64,000 nucleotides of DNA from an uncultured Christensenella sp. (GTDB lineage: Bacteria; Bacillota; Clostridia; Christensenellales; UBA3700). The notes under the pieces were generated by a model that worked only from the letters and a program-made list of their open reading frames with translations, searched no databases and was not told where the DNA came from. The DNA lies in the NCBI GenBank assembly GCA_949290515.1, contig CASERZ010000007.1:1-64000 (forward strand), written 5' to 3'. A program made the position numbers and the translations under genes. This document shows, piece after piece, positions 44,743 through 53,984 of the stretch (positions are counted from its first letter, which is position 1; the number at the start of each line of letters is the position of its first letter).

Positions 44743-44770
44743 AGGATATACTTCGGTATATCCTTTTTTT
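44743..44770 (+). terminator. Intrinsic terminator of pyrH
   Basis: AGGATATAC (44743-44751), a TTCG tetraloop, then GTATATCCT (44756-44764) followed by six more T. A perfect 9-bp stem. Confidence 0.92.
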
Positions 44771-44845
44771 ACGCAAATTTTATCGAATATTTTGTATATA
44801 CGGTCGGGTATGCACATAATTATATAAAAATATAATAAAAAAGCA

Positions 44846-44874
44846 TTGTATTTGATTGTTTCTTTTGGTATAAT
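44846..44874 (+). promoter_or_regulatory. SigA-type promoter of frr
   Basis: TTGTAT at 44846-44851, a 17-bp spacer and TATAAT at 44869-44874. The leader is about 24 nt with AAGGAG before the ATG. It is consistent with the terminator upstream. Confidence 0.75.
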
Positions 44875-44903
44875 TATTGTAGCAAATTGCAAGGAGAATA
44901 ATT

Positions 44904-45479
44904 ATGGCATACGAACTTATGGAAGTATTGGAAGTTTTCGACGAGTTTGAAACTAAAATGAGCAAGAGCGTCGCAAGTCTTCAGTATGAGTTCAACAATA
45001 TGAAAGCAGGCAGAGCAAACCCTCATTTGCTCGACAAGATTACCGTAGACTATTACGGCACCCCTACGCCTCTCAAGCAGATAGGCAACGTACAGACGCC
45101 CGAAGCAAGAATGCTTATGATAACTGTATGGGATACGTCTATACTCAAAGAGGTCGAAAAGGCTATTATTGCGGCTAATATCGGCATTACTCCCAACAAC
45201 GACGGCAAGGTCATCAGACTTGTATTCCCCGAGTTGACTGAAGAGAGAAGAAAAGAGCTTTGCAAGAGTATCAAGGCACTTGCCGAAAATACCAAAGTCG
45301 CTTTGAGAAATGCCAGAAGAGATATCAACGACAGTATCAAAAAATTCAAAAAGGACAATCTCATTAGTGAAGACGAAGTCGGCGTATACGAAAAAGACGT
45401 TGATAAAAAACTCGCTGAACAAGTTGATATTGTCGACAAAATGACCAAGGAAAAGGAACAGGAAGTTCTTTCGGTTTGA
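44904..45479 (+). CDS. frr: Ribosome recycling factor
   Basis: 191 residues, near the family's 185. Conserved LQYEFNNMKAGRANPHLLDKI (about 25-45; read as NNMKAGRANP), VDYYGTPTPLKQIGNV, and VALRNARRDINDSIKKF. It dissociates post-termination ribosomes with EF-G. It has its own promoter and Shine-Dalgarno. Confidence 0.96.
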   Translation: MAYELMEVLEVFDEFETKMSKSVASLQYEFNNMKAGRANPHLLDKITVDYYGTPTPLKQIGNVQTPEARMLMITVWDTSILKEVEKAIIAANIGITPNNDGKVIRLVFPELTEERRKELCKSIKALAENTKVALRNARRDINDSIKKFKKDNLISEDEVGVYEKDVDKKLAEQVDIVDKMTKEKEQEVLSV

Positions 45480-45488
45480 TTAAATACG

Positions 45489-45514
45489 CAAGTCGGCGGC
45501 AAAAAGCCGACTTG
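45489..45514 (+). terminator. Hairpin after frr, weak terminator
   Basis: CAAGTCGGC (45489-45497), an 8-nt A-rich loop, then GCCGACTTG (45506-45514) followed by TTTGTC. The stem is strong but the U tract is broken, so termination is probably partial before uppS. Confidence 0.6.
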
Positions 45515-45532
45515 TTTGTCTAAGGGCGGTTT

Positions 45533-46228
45533 ATGGCTACAGAATTGAAAATACCACGTCATATAGCTTTTATTATGGACGGCAACGGCAGATGGGCTGC
45601 GGCAAGAGGATTGGCACGCAGCGAAGGACACCGTGAAGGCGCAGAAGCACTCAAAAGAGTGCTTGCCGCTTGCGCGCAAAAAGGAGTACAGGTAGTTTCC
45701 GTATATGCCTTTTCGTGCGAAAATTGGTCAAGACCTCAGGCGGAGATTAAGTTTTTGTTTTCTCTTATCTCGCAATTTGCGAAAAAAGAGCTCAAAAAAT
45801 ATGCAGAAATGGGTTACAGAGTAACATTTAGCGGAGACCTGACTCAGTTGCCTAAAAGCACCAACAACGCTATAAAAAAAGTCGTTGACGCAAGCAAAAA
45901 CAATACCGGGATGATAGTTAATATTGCTCTGAATTACGGCGCAAGACAGGAAATTGTCAGAGCGGTTAATCTTATTTTGCAATCGGGAATAAGACAGGTT
46001 GACGAGCAGATGTTTGAAGACTGTCTTTATACTGCAGGTTTTCCCGCATTGGACCTTGTTGTGCGCTCAAGCGGAGAAAAACGCCTTAGTAATTTTATGC
46101 TGTGGCAGTGCGCATACAGCGAGTTTATTTTTACGGATAAGTTTTGGCCTGATTTTGACGAGAATACTATAGAAGAAATACTCAAAGAGTATTCCTCTCG
46201 CGACAGGCGTTTTGGAGGGATTAAATAA
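45533..46228 (+). CDS. uppS: Undecaprenyl diphosphate synthase
   Basis: 231 residues. It carries HIAFIMDGNGRWAAARGL with the Mg-binding Asp16, GHREGAEAL, and the C-terminal DLVVRSSGEKRLSNFMLWQ. It makes C55 undecaprenyl diphosphate, the lipid carrier used by MraY. Its TAA overlaps the cdsA ATG by one base. Confidence 0.96.
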   Translation: MATELKIPRHIAFIMDGNGRWAAARGLARSEGHREGAEALKRVLAACAQKGVQVVSVYAFSCENWSRPQAEIKFLFSLISQFAKKELKKYAEMGYRVTFSGDLTQLPKSTNNAIKKVVDASKNNTGMIVNIALNYGARQEIVRAVNLILQSGIRQVDEQMFEDCLYTAGFPALDLVVRSSGEKRLSNFMLWQCAYSEFIFTDKFWPDFDENTIEEILKEYSSRDRRFGGIK

Positions 46229-47109
46229 TGTTAAAAAGAATACTGACGGCTTCGGTTTTGCTCGTGCTCGTATTCGGCACGATTCTCGGCCTCAGACAGA
46301 TATTCGTAGAGTTTGCCGACGTAGTCGGAATACTTATTTGCTGTCTCGGAGTTTACGAAATGGCGGGAGCCTTCAAAAAGGCAGAATACAATCCTATGAA
46401 ATCGGGATTGATAACGGGTTGTATACTGATATATCCGCTTACGCTGATTTTCGAAAGGTTTCTCGGTAAAGGAGAGGTCGGTATTGTCGCAACTCTCGCT
46501 TTCAGCGTAATGATTTGCATTATAGAGTTTACTTTTGTACATAAATACGAACTCAAAGACTTGCTATCTACGATATTTATACTTATCTATCCTTTGGCAA
46601 TGTTTGCAATATTCTTCGTTGTCAACCACAGCAACTACGGATTGCTCGGTATATTCCTTACGTTGCTTATACCTGTTATGTCCGATACTATGGCATATTT
46701 TACAGGCATTACCTTTAAAGGTAAAAAACTCTGTCCGGAGATTAGCCCCAAAAAGACGATAAGCGGAGCAATCGGCGGTCTTTTGGGCGGTATTATCGGC
46801 GCAATGCTCGTATACGTACTCTTTGACGTTACGGGACTTTTCGTCAACTTCAACAATGTCGGTATAATGCATCTGACCGACAGTCTGTTGTCTTCGGCAT
46901 TCGTATATCTTGCGATAGGTCTTGTCGGCGGCGTGCTCAGCGAAGTAGGCGATTTGGGCGCAAGCTGGATTAAGAGAAAAGCGGGAATTAAAGACTTCGG
47001 CAAAATTTTCCCCGGTCACGGCGGAATGATGGACAGACTTGACAGCATACTTTTCGTGCTTCCTCTGGTCTATCTCGTAATCAACGTAGTAAGTGCTGTA
47101 AACGCATAA
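46228..47109 (+). CDS. cdsA: Phosphatidate cytidylyltransferase CdsA
   Basis: 293 residues with about eight membrane helices. The C-terminal signature is present: SPKKTISGAIGGLLGG, then VGDLGASWIKRKAGIKDFG in its conserved context, followed by GHGGMMDRLDSILF. It makes CDP-diacylglycerol for phospholipid synthesis. uppS-cdsA-dxr-rseP is a common bacterial order. Confidence 0.94.
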   Translation: MLKRILTASVLLVLVFGTILGLRQIFVEFADVVGILICCLGVYEMAGAFKKAEYNPMKSGLITGCILIYPLTLIFERFLGKGEVGIVATLAFSVMICIIEFTFVHKYELKDLLSTIFILIYPLAMFAIFFVVNHSNYGLLGIFLTLLIPVMSDTMAYFTGITFKGKKLCPEISPKKTISGAIGGLLGGIIGAMLVYVLFDVTGLFVNFNNVGIMHLTDSLLSSAFVYLAIGLVGGVLSEVGDLGASWIKRKAGIKDFGKIFPGHGGMMDRLDSILFVLPLVYLVINVVSAVNA

Positions 47110-47125
47110 ATAAAAAGGATTAGAA

Positions 47126-48259
47126 ATGAAAGAGATTTGTATTTTAGGCAGTACGGGGTCGATAGGTACTCAGGCTTTGGAGGTCGTGGACAAATATCCC
47201 GACAAATTCAAAGTCAAGGCACTTTCGTGCAATTCAAACGTACTGATAAAAGAGCAAATCCGAAAATATATGCCTGAGTATGCAGCGGTTTGCGACGCTG
47301 AACTCGCGGACGATTTGGAAAAAAACTTTCCCGATTTGACGGTGCTCAGAGGCTGTGAAGGTATATGCGAACTTGCCGATAAAAAATACGACTTGCTTCT
47401 TAATGCATTGGTCGGAATAAGCGGTCTTAAGCCTACGTTGAGAGCTATAAAGGCTCATACTACCATAGCTTTGGCAAACAAAGAAACGTTAGTTGCGGGC
47501 GGAGACATCGTTATGCCTCTTGCAAAGCAAGAGGGTGTTGATATATTGCCCGTAGACAGCGAACACAGCGCGATATGGCAATCGCTTACGGCAAAGAACG
47601 TATCACGGTTGCTTCTTACGGCAAGCGGCGGCGCGTTCAGAGATAAGTCAAAAGAGGAACTTAAGTCGGCTAAAGCGGCAGATGCACTCAAACACCCCAA
47701 CTGGGATATGGGCGCAAAAGTTACGATAGACAGCGCGACTTTGATGAATAAAGGGCTTGAAATAATAGAAGCTATGCATCTTTTCGGCGTCGATAGCGAG
47801 GATATAAAAGTACTCGTTCACCGTCAGAGCGTAGTCCACAGTATGGTAGAGTACGCAGACGGAAGCGTCATTGCTCAGCTCAGTTATCCCGATATGCGTC
47901 TTCCTATTCAAATTGCAATGCTTTATCCCGAAAGAGGTGATTACGCATTCAAAAAATACGATTTCGTAGGAAAGTCGTTTACTTTCGAGGACGCGGACGA
48001 AGACAGGTTTCCTTGTCTGAGAATTGCAAAATATTGCGCAAAAGAAAGAGGACTTGCCCCCGTAATAATGAACGGCGCAAACGAAGTGCTCGTAAAAGCT
48101 TATTTGGATAATAAAATCGGCTTTTACGACATACCATATTTTATAGAGAAAGCTCTCGCTGAGTTTTATCACGGAGAAAGAGCAGAGAGCGAACAGATGA
48201 TTTACGATACGGATTCTGACGTGAGAAAGTATGTCGAAGACCTTATCCTGTCGAGGTGA
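47126..48259 (+). CDS. dxr: 1-deoxy-D-xylulose 5-phosphate reductoisomerase
   Basis: 377 residues. NADPH site GSTGSIGTQALEVV (8-21), ANKETLVAGGDIVMP near 119-133, active-site loop VDSEHSAIWQSL near 147-158 and DSATLMNKGLEIIEA. It commits deoxyxylulose phosphate to the MEP isoprenoid pathway, which feeds uppS. ispG downstream belongs to the same pathway. Confidence 0.97.
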   Translation: MKEICILGSTGSIGTQALEVVDKYPDKFKVKALSCNSNVLIKEQIRKYMPEYAAVCDAELADDLEKNFPDLTVLRGCEGICELADKKYDLLLNALVGISGLKPTLRAIKAHTTIALANKETLVAGGDIVMPLAKQEGVDILPVDSEHSAIWQSLTAKNVSRLLLTASGGAFRDKSKEELKSAKAADALKHPNWDMGAKVTIDSATLMNKGLEIIEAMHLFGVDSEDIKVLVHRQSVVHSMVEYADGSVIAQLSYPDMRLPIQIAMLYPERGDYAFKKYDFVGKSFTFEDADEDRFPCLRIAKYCAKERGLAPVIMNGANEVLVKAYLDNKIGFYDIPYFIEKALAEFYHGERAESEQMIYDTDSDVRKYVEDLILSR

Positions 48260-48261
48260 AA

Positions 48262-49455
48262 ATGATATTTTGTTTGGCAGTAAGCGCAGTAGAAGTTTTT
48301 AAATGGATAGGCTATTTTATAGTAGCTTTGCTATGCCTTATGCTGATGATAATGTTGCACGAGTTGGGGCATTATACGTTCGGCAAGATTTTTAAATTTA
48401 AAATAAACGAGTTTTCAATAGGCTTCGGTCCTAAGATTTTCAGTAAAACGAATTCAAAAACAGGAGAAGTTTTTTCAATAAGGTGCGTACCTTTGGGAGG
48501 TTATTGCGCTTTTGCGGGAGAAGATGAAGAGGTTCCTGATGAAAGCGAATTGTCCGAAGAGGAAGACAAAGAAAAGTATAAATACTACTTCAACAAGCGT
48601 CCCGTATGGCAGAGAATAATAGTATTGTTTGCGGGAGCGGGGTTCAACTTTATTTCCGCACTTATCGTTATTACTATTTTCTTTGCGGGATACGGAGAGT
48701 ATTTCCCAGTAGTAGGCGACGTGTATCAACACGTTGAATACAATAAAGACGGCACTTACGAGGTTATCGAGGGCTCTCAACAGCTTCAGCAAGGCGACGT
48801 AATCTATTCTGTCAACGGCAAGTATTGTTACAGTTTGCTGGAATTCAACAGACTCAATAAGCTTGTGGCAGAGGGCGGAGATACGCTCGACCTAGTAGTT
48901 TTGCGCGACGGCGAGGCGGTAAACGTTAAACTTGAAAAGAATTACTACCTTACGTGCGTAGAAGGTGAGGAAACGGATGAGGAAGGAAATCCCGTAAAGG
49001 TACCCGCTGTAAGCCAGAGTAAGGGTATAGGTATGTCTTTGGCTACGTTCAGCGTAGAAAAACTGCCTTTCGGCAGAGCTTTGGGACACGGCTTTACTTT
49101 CGGCTACGATATTCTCAGGGTTACATTCACGACTTTGGGACAGGTGTTTACGGGGCAAGCCGCAGTCAGCGATTCGCTCGGCGGAACGGCTACCGCGATA
49201 TATTCGCTTGCTCAACTCGTTCAGGCGGGTATACCGGCGATTATATACGGTTTCTGTCTGTTGTCGATATCAATCGGCATAATGAATATTTTGCCTCTTC
49301 CCGCACTTGACGGTTCGAGAATAGTATTTGCTATTATCGAAGGCATCAGAAGAAAACCGCTCAACCGAAAAGTCGAGGGAATGATACATTTTGTCGGCAT
49401 TATAGTATTGTTTGCATTGGCTATCATACTGGATTTGGTACATTTCTTCGGTTAG
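48262..49455 (+). CDS. rseP: Site-2 metalloprotease RseP family
   Basis: 397 residues from the ATG at 48262, placed 5 nt after GAGG. An in-frame GTG at 48256, which overlaps the dxr stop, would add two residues. Membrane protease with the HELGH zinc motif at about 33-37 in the first helix, a PDZ domain (about 160-230) and the second catalytic motif PALDGSRIVF in a late helix. It performs intramembrane proteolysis of regulatory proteins. Confidence 0.95.
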   Translation: MIFCLAVSAVEVFKWIGYFIVALLCLMLMIMLHELGHYTFGKIFKFKINEFSIGFGPKIFSKTNSKTGEVFSIRCVPLGGYCAFAGEDEEVPDESELSEEEDKEKYKYYFNKRPVWQRIIVLFAGAGFNFISALIVITIFFAGYGEYFPVVGDVYQHVEYNKDGTYEVIEGSQQLQQGDVIYSVNGKYCYSLLEFNRLNKLVAEGGDTLDLVVLRDGEAVNVKLEKNYYLTCVEGEETDEEGNPVKVPAVSQSKGIGMSLATFSVEKLPFGRALGHGFTFGYDILRVTFTTLGQVFTGQAAVSDSLGGTATAIYSLAQLVQAGIPAIIYGFCLLSISIGIMNILPLPALDGSRIVFAIIEGIRRKPLNRKVEGMIHFVGIIVLFALAIILDLVHFFG

Positions 49456-49562
49456 TATAAATACGATAGTGCCGCTCAGTATTTTATCGGCGGAATTCAA
49501 AGGAGATAAACCGTAGTTTCGCAGTCTTTATATCGACAAAGGCGCGTAATTGTGAGGTGAAT

Positions 49563-50609
49563 ATGTCAAATAAAAGAATAGTTGAAGTGGGCGGGGTGTC
49601 TATAGGCAACGGCAAAATAACCGTGCAGTCTATGACAAATACCAAGACAAGCGATATCGACGCGACTATAGAGCAGATTTTAAAACTCGAAAAAGCGGGC
49701 TGCGAACTTGTCAGGAGCTCTGTTCCCGACGAGGAGAGTGCAATCGCACTCAAAGAAATAATAAAAAATATTCATATTCCTATGATAGCCGACATTCATT
49801 TTTCGCACAAACTCGCGCTTATGTCGGCGGACGCAGGGGTACACAAAATAAGGATAAATCCCGGAAATATAGGCGGTGTAGACAAAGCAAAATATCTGGC
49901 GGATTATCTCAAAGAGAGGAAAATTGCCTTGCGTATAGGCGTAAACGGCGGTTCGCTGGACGCGAAATACAAAGGTATGCCGCTAGCTCAAGCTATGTGC
50001 AACAGTGCGCTCGAATACGTATCCGTACTGGAAAAATGCAATTTTTACGATATAGTAATATCTGCAAAATCGTCTGACGTTAAGACTATGGTCGACGCAT
50101 ACCGCCTTATAGACAAGGCGTGCGATTATCCTTTGCATCTAGGTGTAACAGAGGCGGGTATATACCATACGGGACTTGTTAAGTCCGCAGTAGGAATAGG
50201 TACGTTGCTTTTGGACGGAATAGGAGATACTGTAAGAGTTTCTTTGAGCGACGACCCCGTAAAAGAAGTCGAAGCGGCAAAAGACATACTGAAAGCTTGC
50301 GGTAAATACGATAAACCTTATTGCGAGATTATATCTTGTCCTACGTGCGCACGCACCAATATCAGCGTAAAAGAACTTGCAGAACAGGTAGAGAAACTCT
50401 GCGAAGGTATAGAAAAACCGCTTAAGGTTGCCGTTATGGGTTGTGTAGTAAACGGTATCGGAGAATCTCAGGGAGCAAATCTCGGAGTAGCGGGAGGTAA
50501 GGACAAATCGGCTATTTTTGTGGACGGAAAATATGTCTGCAACGTATCCAACGAAGACATTCTTCCCACTCTGAAAAAATATATCTTGGAATATCAAATA
50601 AAAAAATAA
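49563..50609 (+). CDS. ispG: 4-hydroxy-3-methylbut-2-enyl diphosphate synthase (flavodoxin) IspG
   Basis: 348 residues from the ATG at 49563, after GAGGTGA. TIM barrel with VQSMTNTKTSD and IRINPGNIGG, then the [4Fe-4S] domain with Cys259 and Cys262 (SCPTCART) and Cys294 (MGCVVNGIGES). It catalyses the penultimate MEP-pathway step. Shorter than proteobacterial enzymes, as is usual in Firmicutes. Confidence 0.96.
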   Translation: MSNKRIVEVGGVSIGNGKITVQSMTNTKTSDIDATIEQILKLEKAGCELVRSSVPDEESAIALKEIIKNIHIPMIADIHFSHKLALMSADAGVHKIRINPGNIGGVDKAKYLADYLKERKIALRIGVNGGSLDAKYKGMPLAQAMCNSALEYVSVLEKCNFYDIVISAKSSDVKTMVDAYRLIDKACDYPLHLGVTEAGIYHTGLVKSAVGIGTLLLDGIGDTVRVSLSDDPVKEVEAAKDILKACGKYDKPYCEIISCPTCARTNISVKELAEQVEKLCEGIEKPLKVAVMGCVVNGIGESQGANLGVAGGKDKSAIFVDGKYVCNVSNEDILPTLKKYILEYQIKK

Positions 50610-50628
50610 TCGTCACATATCAAATAAA

Positions 50629-52224
50629 ATGCAATTTTTGGACAAGCTCAACGAAGCTACAAACAACAAGTATTCTTATCTCAGAATAAGCAATCTCAAT
50701 TTGGACATCGGTACCAATTCGCTGTCCGTTGTCTGTCTGTTGCCTCCTGAAATTACAGAAGACAAGTTTACGGACGACGATAAGAGAATAATAGAAGAAT
50801 TCTGCAGAGAGCAGGTCCCCGAACAATTCGACATAAAAATAGTTTTTATTAAAAACAGGCTCAATAAAGAAGCCATTCTCAAACAAGTGCTGACATTTAT
50901 GTCCTCCAGACACAAGACGCTTGCGGGACAGTACGATGCAGGTATGACCGAGGTGGAAATAGAGGATAAAAAAATAACCGTCAATCTGTTTATGACCAGT
51001 GCGGTAATAGATTATTGCGAAAGAAGCGGACTAAAGGATAATCTTGCGAAATTCTTATACTCGCAAAACTGTACTGATAAAGTAGTCGTCAAACTCAACG
51101 TATCGAGAGAAGTTGATTCTGAAAAATTGCTGGCAGACAGGGACCACGTAAGATACGTCGATATGGGTGAGATAGATATAATCGGCGAATATCATTATTA
51201 CGTAGGAAAAGATATTACAAAACGTCCCAGATACATAGAAAAGTACAAAAAAGAGATGGACGGAATATGCGTTTGCGGTACCGTCAAAGAACTCAAAACA
51301 ATCAATATCACCGATAAAAATTCTCCCGACAATAAAGTTAAAAAAGTGCTGTATAAGTTTGTTATCGACGATACGACGGGGAGTATGGACTGTATTTATT
51401 TTGCACGTACGAGAAAGCCCAAGAAGTACGAGGATAACAAAGCTTTCGTGACTTGTCTTGACGGATTGAGCGACGGAGACGACGTGGTTATTTTCGGCAA
51501 TTACAGAATGAGCGATTATTCGGGTAAGAATGAGTTGCTTGTGGTAAAACTTGCCAAGTGCCGTATCAACTACGAGGGACTGGACGAGAGGAGAGAAAAT
51601 ATCAAAAAAGCCAACAAAATCAAAGTTTTCCAAAAGCCTCAAACATATAAAGAGGAGATAAAAGACAATCTTTTCGATATTCTCGGACATTGCGATTACA
51701 TAATGAACAACAAATTCATAGTCTTCGATTTAGAGACTACGGGTACGAATATCGCTAGCGACGAAATAATCGAAATAGGCGCGGTAAAACTGGTAGAAGG
51801 TAAAATTACAGAGTATTATAATACTCTGGTAGACCCCGACAGGCATATTCCTGACGAGGCGTCAAAGGTAAATCATATTTATGACGAGGATGTAAAAAAC
51901 GCTCCTTATATCGAAGACGTTTTCCCCTTTTTTATGCAATATTGCAAAGGATATATCCTCATTGCTCACAACGGAAGCGGTTTTGACTTCAGGTTTTTGG
52001 AGAGGTATTGCAATAAATACGGTATACCTTTTGAAAACGAGCTTGTTGACTCTCTTACCGAAGCGCGGAAAATTCTTAAAAAACAGAGGTCGCACAGTCT
52101 TGCTTCTTTGTGCAGTTATTACAATATTGTCAATAAAAACGCGCACAGGGCATACGAGGACGCCGAGGCTACCGCAAAGGTATTCGTCAAGCTGATGGAC
52201 GAATTCTATCGAAAAGACGAATAA
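50629..52224 (+). CDS. PolC-derived protein: N-terminal and OB domains plus DEDDh exonuclease, no polymerase
   Basis: 531 residues against about 1,430 for complete PolC. Residues 1-200 resemble the PolC N-terminal region. An OB-fold lies at about 210-315 (CVCGTVKELK, DDTTGSMDCIYF). A complete DEDDh exonuclease follows at about 360-525: Asp367 and Glu369 (FDLETTG), Asp453 (HNGSGFDFRF), His506 and Asp511 (HRAYEDAEAT). The PHP halves that normally flank the exonuclease and the whole polymerase are missing. The frame ends cleanly in TAA, and the next 190 bases show no polymerase remnant. It sits between ispG and rimP, the usual polC locus. It may be a free-standing proofreading subunit. No Shine-Dalgarno is evident. 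Confidence 0.85.
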   Translation: MQFLDKLNEATNNKYSYLRISNLNLDIGTNSLSVVCLLPPEITEDKFTDDDKRIIEEFCREQVPEQFDIKIVFIKNRLNKEAILKQVLTFMSSRHKTLAGQYDAGMTEVEIEDKKITVNLFMTSAVIDYCERSGLKDNLAKFLYSQNCTDKVVVKLNVSREVDSEKLLADRDHVRYVDMGEIDIIGEYHYYVGKDITKRPRYIEKYKKEMDGICVCGTVKELKTINITDKNSPDNKVKKVLYKFVIDDTTGSMDCIYFARTRKPKKYEDNKAFVTCLDGLSDGDDVVIFGNYRMSDYSGKNELLVVKLAKCRINYEGLDERRENIKKANKIKVFQKPQTYKEEIKDNLFDILGHCDYIMNNKFIVFDLETTGTNIASDEIIEIGAVKLVEGKITEYYNTLVDPDRHIPDEASKVNHIYDEDVKNAPYIEDVFPFFMQYCKGYILIAHNGSGFDFRFLERYCNKYGIPFENELVDSLTEARKILKKQRSHSLASLCSYYNIVNKNAHRAYEDAEATAKVFVKLMDEFYRKDE

Positions 52225-52318
52225 GCGTGATTTTGTCGGTTTTTTGACGATTTTGAAGAAAATATGTCTTAAAATCCGACGCGTATAAATATAATTAAAT
52301 ATTTATTGTATAAAAAGG

Positions 52319-52347
52319 TTGCATATGACCGATAAATATGTTATATT
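52319..52347 (+). promoter_or_regulatory. SigA-type promoter of the rimP-nusA-infB operon
   Basis: TTGCAT at 52319-52324, a 17-bp spacer and TATATT at 52342-52347. The predicted start near 52354 gives a 62-nt leader containing a strong hairpin. Confidence 0.65.
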
Positions 52348-52369
52348 AATAGTGCAATAGTTGATACTA

Positions 52370-52395
52370 GAGCGACTGCAAAGAGCAGTCGCTCT
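52370..52395 (+). promoter_or_regulatory. Perfect hairpin in the rimP leader
   Basis: GAGCGACTGC (52370-52379), a 6-nt A-rich loop, then GCAGTCGCTC (52386-52395). The 10-bp stem is not followed by a U tract, so it is not a standard terminator. It ends 10 nt before the GAGAGG Shine-Dalgarno of rimP. It may stabilise the leader or serve regulation, for example by NusA. Confidence 0.7.
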
Positions 52396-52415
52396 CAAAC
52401 TATAAGAGAGGTTTT

Positions 52416-52889
52416 ATGTCAAAGATAACCGATTCCGTAAAAGAATTAGTCGAGCCTATTATTGAACAAAAGGGTATGGAACTCGTCGACGTAGAGTATA
52501 AAAAACTCTACGGACAGGATACTTTGATTGTCTATATAGACAAGACGGGTGGCGTAAGTCTCGACGATTGCGAACTTGTACACAATGCTATCGACGAGCC
52601 TTTGGACGAACTCGACCCTACGGAAGGCAAGCCTTACAATCTCAATGTTTCTTCGCCCGGTATAGACAGACCGCTAAAAACAGAAAAGGATTTTAACCGA
52701 AAAATGGGACTAGATGTGGAAGTTTCGCTTTATAAGCCCAGTCCCGAAATCGGAAAAAATAAAAAATTTACCGCAAAGCTTGTCGGATACGACAAAGAAA
52801 GCGGGGATATACAACTCGAATACAAAACTAAAAATATAAAACTTAATATCAAGGACGTGGCTCTGATAAGAGAAGCCATAGTCTTTTAG
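52416..52889 (+). CDS. rimP: Ribosome maturation factor RimP
   Basis: 157 residues, Shine-Dalgarno GAGAGG. Typical KGMELVDVEYKKLYGQDTLIVYID (parts at 22-45), the central DELDPTEGKPYNLNVSSPGIDRPL (in pieces), and a C-terminal SH3-like domain. It assists 30S subunit maturation. First gene of the rimP-nusA-ylxR-ylxQ-infB-rbfA operon, as in B. subtilis. Confidence 0.95.
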   Translation: MSKITDSVKELVEPIIEQKGMELVDVEYKKLYGQDTLIVYIDKTGGVSLDDCELVHNAIDEPLDELDPTEGKPYNLNVSSPGIDRPLKTEKDFNRKMGLDVEVSLYKPSPEIGKNKKFTAKLVGYDKESGDIQLEYKTKNIKLNIKDVALIREAIVF

Positions 52890-52898
52890 GAGGACAAA

Positions 52899-53978
52899 AT
52901 GTTAAACAAAGATTTCTTTGCTGCACTCGAAGCGCTGGAAAACGAAAAGAAAATCGAAAAGGCTCAGTATATCGAGTCTCTCGAAGCGGGACTTGCTGCC
53001 GCTTACAAAAAGGAGACGGGTGAAAACAGACCTGTTATGGTTGTGCTCAACCCTCAACGTTCGGAGATAAAGATATACGCTTACAAGACCGTAGTCGAAG
53101 AGGTTGTCGACAGCGAAAAGGAAATCTCTCTCGAAGACGCTAAGGCAATCAAATCCAGCTATAAGGTAGGAGATTTGGTAAAAGAGGAACTCAGCCCCAA
53201 GACCCTCAGCCGTATTTCCGCACAAAATGCAAAACAAGTCATTACGCAAAGAAACAACGAAATCGTCAAGGAACTCATCAAAGACGAGATGAACAATAAA
53301 GAAGGCGAAATCGTAAAAGGTATCGTCAGACGTGTAGAAAACGACACCGTATACCTCGAGATGGCAGGCACTCAGCTCGAAGGCGTTATGCTTCCTTCCG
53401 AACAGATTAAGGGAGAAAAGTACAACGTCAACGACGTAATCAACGTATACGTTAAAAACGTTCGCACTACGTTCAAGGGAAATACTCAGGTAATGGTTTC
53501 CAGAGCAAGCATAGGTTTCGTAAAGAAACTCTTTGAAATGGAAGTACCCGAAATCAAAGCAAATCTCGTCAATATAAAGAAAATCGTTAGAGAACCCGGT
53601 TACCGTACAAAGATGGCAGTTTATGCTGAAGACAGCTCTATCGACGCAGTTGGTAGCTGCATAGGTCAAAAGGGTATGCGTATCAACAGCGTGGTACAGG
53701 AACTCAACGGCGAGAAAATCGACATAATAGGTTACAGCAGCGATATGGGCGAGTATATCTCCAGAGCACTTTCTCCCGCTAAGGTTATCGCGGTTATGCT
53801 CAAACCCGAGGAAAAGAGCGCGAAAGCTATCGTCGAAGACGATAAACTCTCTCTCGCTATCGGTAAAGCCGGTCAAAACGTAAGACTTGCCGCTAAGCTT
53901 ACCGAATGGAAAATCGATGTAAAACCCTATTCGTCCATTGCGGGACAAGAAGGTATGGAAGATATTATTCAGGAATAA
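52899..53978 (+). CDS. nusA: Transcription termination/antitermination protein NusA
   Basis: 359 residues, Shine-Dalgarno TAGGAGG. N-terminal RNA-polymerase-binding domain (1-125), S1 domain (EIVKGIVRRVENDTVYLEM, about 131-150) and two KH domains (SSIDAVGSCIGQKGMRINSV; LSLAIGKAGQNVRLAAKLT). It lacks the C-terminal acidic repeats of proteobacterial NusA, normal for Firmicutes. It modulates pausing and termination. Confidence 0.96.
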   Translation: MLNKDFFAALEALENEKKIEKAQYIESLEAGLAAAYKKETGENRPVMVVLNPQRSEIKIYAYKTVVEEVVDSEKEISLEDAKAIKSSYKVGDLVKEELSPKTLSRISAQNAKQVITQRNNEIVKELIKDEMNNKEGEIVKGIVRRVENDTVYLEMAGTQLEGVMLPSEQIKGEKYNVNDVINVYVKNVRTTFKGNTQVMVSRASIGFVKKLFEMEVPEIKANLVNIKKIVREPGYRTKMAVYAEDSSIDAVGSCIGQKGMRINSVVQELNGEKIDIIGYSSDMGEYISRALSPAKVIAVMLKPEEKSAKAIVEDDKLSLAIGKAGQNVRLAAKLTEWKIDVKPYSSIAGQEGMEDIIQE

Positions 53979-53984
53979 TTTTCT

